Shown piece after piece: positions 62,430 through 64,000 of a stretch of 64,000 nt of DNA (within the stretch, counting starts at the first letter, position 1; every line of letters begins with the position of its first letter). This DNA is from Pseudomonadota bacterium (GTDB lineage Bacteria > Pseudomonadota > Alphaproteobacteria > Rhizobiales > Xanthobacteraceae), in NCBI GenBank assembly GCA_023404705.1, contig JAEYAU010000083.1:1-64000 (forward strand), written 5' to 3'. The notes under the pieces were generated by a model, which was not told the origin of the DNA, ran no database searches, and saw only the letters and a list, made by a program, of their open reading frames with translations. A program made the translations under genes and the position numbers.

Positions 62430-63785
62430 TTATCGGATCACGTTGCCGTTGATCGCGAGCTGCGCATAGCGCGCGCCCTCGCGCGCGAGCTCGGTGACGA
62501 TGCGGTCGTGATCCATGCCCGCGATGGCGCCGCGCTTGGTGCCCGAGATGAGGTTGTCGGCGATCAGCGCCGCACCCGCGCCCTGGACGACCGACACCGC
62601 GACACCGATGCCGGCGCCGCGCACCACATTGCCCGTGATCGTGACGTCGCGCAGATAGCGCCCCCAGCCGGCCGAGATGCCGGCGCCGGGCGCGTTCTCG
62701 ACCACGTTGCCGGTCACCACCGTGTCGGCTTCGACCGAGATGCCGTTGCCGGTGCGCTCGGTGCCGGGCGGCTGGATCAAGTTGCGGATCACGTTGCCCT
62801 GCACGACGCCGAGCCGGCCGCCGTCGTTGAAGTTGGTCACCGAGACGCCGATCGCCGCGCCGTCCACCACGTTGTTCGCGATCACCGCGCCCTCGAATCC
62901 GAACTCGGCATAGAGCGCGCATTCGCCGAGGCCGATGCAGGTGTTGCCGAGGATCTGCAGGTTCGACGCCGCATTGCCGCGCACCGCCGAGAAGGCGGCG
63001 CGGCGGATCTGATTGCCGCGTACCGTCACGTTGCCGGCGCGGAAAACGTTGATGGCATTGCCGTTCTGACCGGTGCCGCCGGCCTTGGAGTCGGTGTCCT
63101 CGATGCGGTTGTCGATCACCAGCGTGCCGTCGTCGCCCGCCTCCGAGCGCCAGACCTGGATGCCGTTGTTGGCGGCGCCGCGGATCGTGTTGCCGCCGAT
63201 CGTCAGCCCGCGCGCATCGAGCGAGAAGATCGCGGCCGCGGCCGCGCCCGTGATGGTCGTGCCCGTCACCGAGCCTTCGATCCGATCGAGCGCGATGCCA
63301 TGCCGGCCGCTGCCCTTGATCTCGCAGTCGCGCACATGCACGTGCCGGCCGCGCACCAGGTGCACGAGCCCGCGCCCTTCGGGCAGCGCCTTGCCGGTGC
63401 CTTCGAGCAGCAGGCCCGAGAGCAAGATGTTGTCCGCATCGCGGCTCGCGAGCATCGGCGCGTTCGCCAGCGCGACGATGCGCGTCGCGCCCGCAACGCC
63501 GATCAGCCGCGTGCCGGGCGCCAGGGTGAGCTCGCGCACGAAATAGGTGCCCGGCATCAGCACGAGCGGCAACCGCGCGCCGGCGGTGCGCTCGATCGCG
63601 CGCTGCAGCACCTCGGTCTGGTCTTCCTGGGTCGCGGGGCGCACGCCGAGATGGGTCGCGTCGACGCCGAGGCCGGAGATCGGCACCGTGGCGGGCGGCG
63701 CCGCCACGGCGTCGCTCGCGGACCAGGCGGTGGTCGCGGTGCTCGCGCCGGTGGCGGCGAGGAAATTGCGGCGGTCGAGGGCCAT
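62430..63785 (-). CDS. TIGR03808 family Tat-exported beta-helix repeat protein
   Basis: A 451-residue protein with a twin-arginine signal (LDRRNFLAATGAS) and a right-handed parallel beta-helix built of repeated NxI-x-GNTI-type coils: IGGNTIRGAANNGIQVW, VRGNQIRRAAFSAVRG, ILGNTCIGLGECALYAE, VTGNVVENAPGAGIS and so on, as in polysaccharide lyases and CASH domains. It matches the pattern of TIGR03808 (Tat-translocated repeat protein of Rhizobiales), of unknown function. It may act on an extracellular polysaccharide. AAGGAT lies before the ATG at 63785. Confidence 0.88.
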   Translation of the reverse strand: MALDRRNFLAATGASTATTAWSASDAVAAPPATVPISGLGVDATHLGVRPATQEDQTEVLQRAIERTAGARLPLVLMPGTYFVRELTLAPGTRLIGVAGATRIVALANAPMLASRDADNILLSGLLLEGTGKALPEGRGLVHLVRGRHVHVRDCEIKGSGRHGIALDRIEGSVTGTTITGAAAAAIFSLDARGLTIGGNTIRGAANNGIQVWRSEAGDDGTLVIDNRIEDTDSKAGGTGQNGNAINVFRAGNVTVRGNQIRRAAFSAVRGNAASNLQILGNTCIGLGECALYAEFGFEGAVIANNVVDGAAIGVSVTNFNDGGRLGVVQGNVIRNLIQPPGTERTGNGISVEADTVVTGNVVENAPGAGISAGWGRYLRDVTITGNVVRGAGIGVAVSVVQGAGAALIADNLISGTKRGAIAGMDHDRIVTELAREGARYAQLAINGNVIR

Positions 63786-63870
63786 GATCGATCCTTTCGG
63801 GATTCTCGGATCGACACGGTTCAAGATCGGGGCCAGCCGGGCTGTCCCGCGCTGGCACAGATCGGGAGGG

Positions 63871-64000
63871 TTAACGGCGCGCCGCCAGCAGCGCGCGCAG
63901 GATCGCTTCGCCGACGCGCTCGAGATCGGCCTGGCTCGGCCGCGGCTGCGTCTCGCCCGGCCGCCGCACCAGCGGGATGTGCACGAACTGGACAAGCGGC
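63871..64000 (-). CDS. C-terminal end of a pyroglutamyl-peptidase-like protein (partial)
   Basis: The last 42 codons of a minus-strand gene that continues beyond the right window edge; stop TAA at 63871-63873. The sequence VQFVHIPLVRRPGE, then LERVGEAILRALLAARR, resembles the end of peptidase C15 (pyrrolidone-carboxylate peptidase) proteins, where HIP precedes the C-terminal helix. The catalytic triad would lie outside the window, so this is a tentative assignment. Confidence 0.5.
   Translation of the reverse strand, partial: PLVQFVHIPLVRRPGETQPRPSQADLERVGEAILRALLAARR

Overview
GC-rich chromosomal window from an alphaproteobacterium, most likely Hyphomicrobiales/Rhizobiales of the Bradyrhizobiaceae-Xanthobacteraceae type. 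The grounds are codon and base use, several short interspersed palindrome families typical of that group, a Rhizobium etli-type asparaginase, a GAAC-N7-GAAC LexA box, and two small lineage-restricted families (TIGR03809-like at the left edge, TIGR03808-like at the right edge). I see no rRNA, tRNA, CRISPR array, phage or intact insertion sequence. The content is a run of catabolic and transport operons.

Layout. 1-425: non-coding, with a truncated interspersed repeat, strong hairpins and a textbook terminator. 426-1036: two small genes (TIGR03809-like, cytochrome c). 1121-10501: gamma-glutamyltransferase-like enzyme, DUF1028, a complete peptide ABC transporter and an M20 peptidase, probably one gamma-glutamyl/peptide scavenging operon. 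10515-20004: trehalose-synthase-like GH13 (minus), VTT membrane protein, TTC38-like TPR protein, YqjM-type ene-reductase, DeoR regulator, dimethylglycine dehydrogenase-like flavoprotein and a DMT exporter. 20166-30105: SMP-30 and LysR (minus), then divergent phnW-phnA-phnY and a three-gene ABC importer, i.e. 2-aminoethylphosphonate uptake and breakdown to acetate and phosphate. 30109-31521: LysR and a secreted cupin. 31690-41140: IclR regulator, hydantoinase/oxoprolinase hyuA-hyuB, a branched-chain-type ABC importer and a cupin. 41146-47808 (all minus): membrane protein, Zn alcohol dehydrogenase, phosphoesterase plus nucleotidyltransferase, hybrid histidine kinase plus double-domain KaiC ATPase. 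47809-48834: about 1 kb without a convincing gene, holding an orphan LexA-controlled promoter and repeats. 48835-57039: class-III PLP enzyme resembling the phosphonate lyase PbfA, GNAT, glutamine-synthetase-like ligase, aldehyde dehydrogenase, a two-gene ABC transporter and an iron alcohol dehydrogenase. 57187-60421 (minus): arsenosugar-type cluster (arsS, phosphoesterase-like protein, two transferases). 60537-64000: DUF3750 protein, asparaginase, Tat-exported beta-helix protein and the end of a pyroglutamyl-peptidase-like gene.

How it fits together. Much of the window scavenges nitrogen and phosphorus from small organic molecules: gamma-glutamyl peptides, phosphonates, methylated glycines, hydantoin/oxoproline-like lactams and asparagine. 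All three complete ABC importers show an inverted repeat or hairpin directly after the substrate-binding-protein gene, a simple way to make more binding protein than membrane parts. The most unusual signals are the LexA promoter with no SOS gene behind it, the second possible phosphonate locus around the PbfA-like enzyme, the arsenosugar cluster with a phosphoesterase lacking its first metal motif and no arsM beside it, and the overlapping nucleotidyltransferase-phosphoesterase pair.
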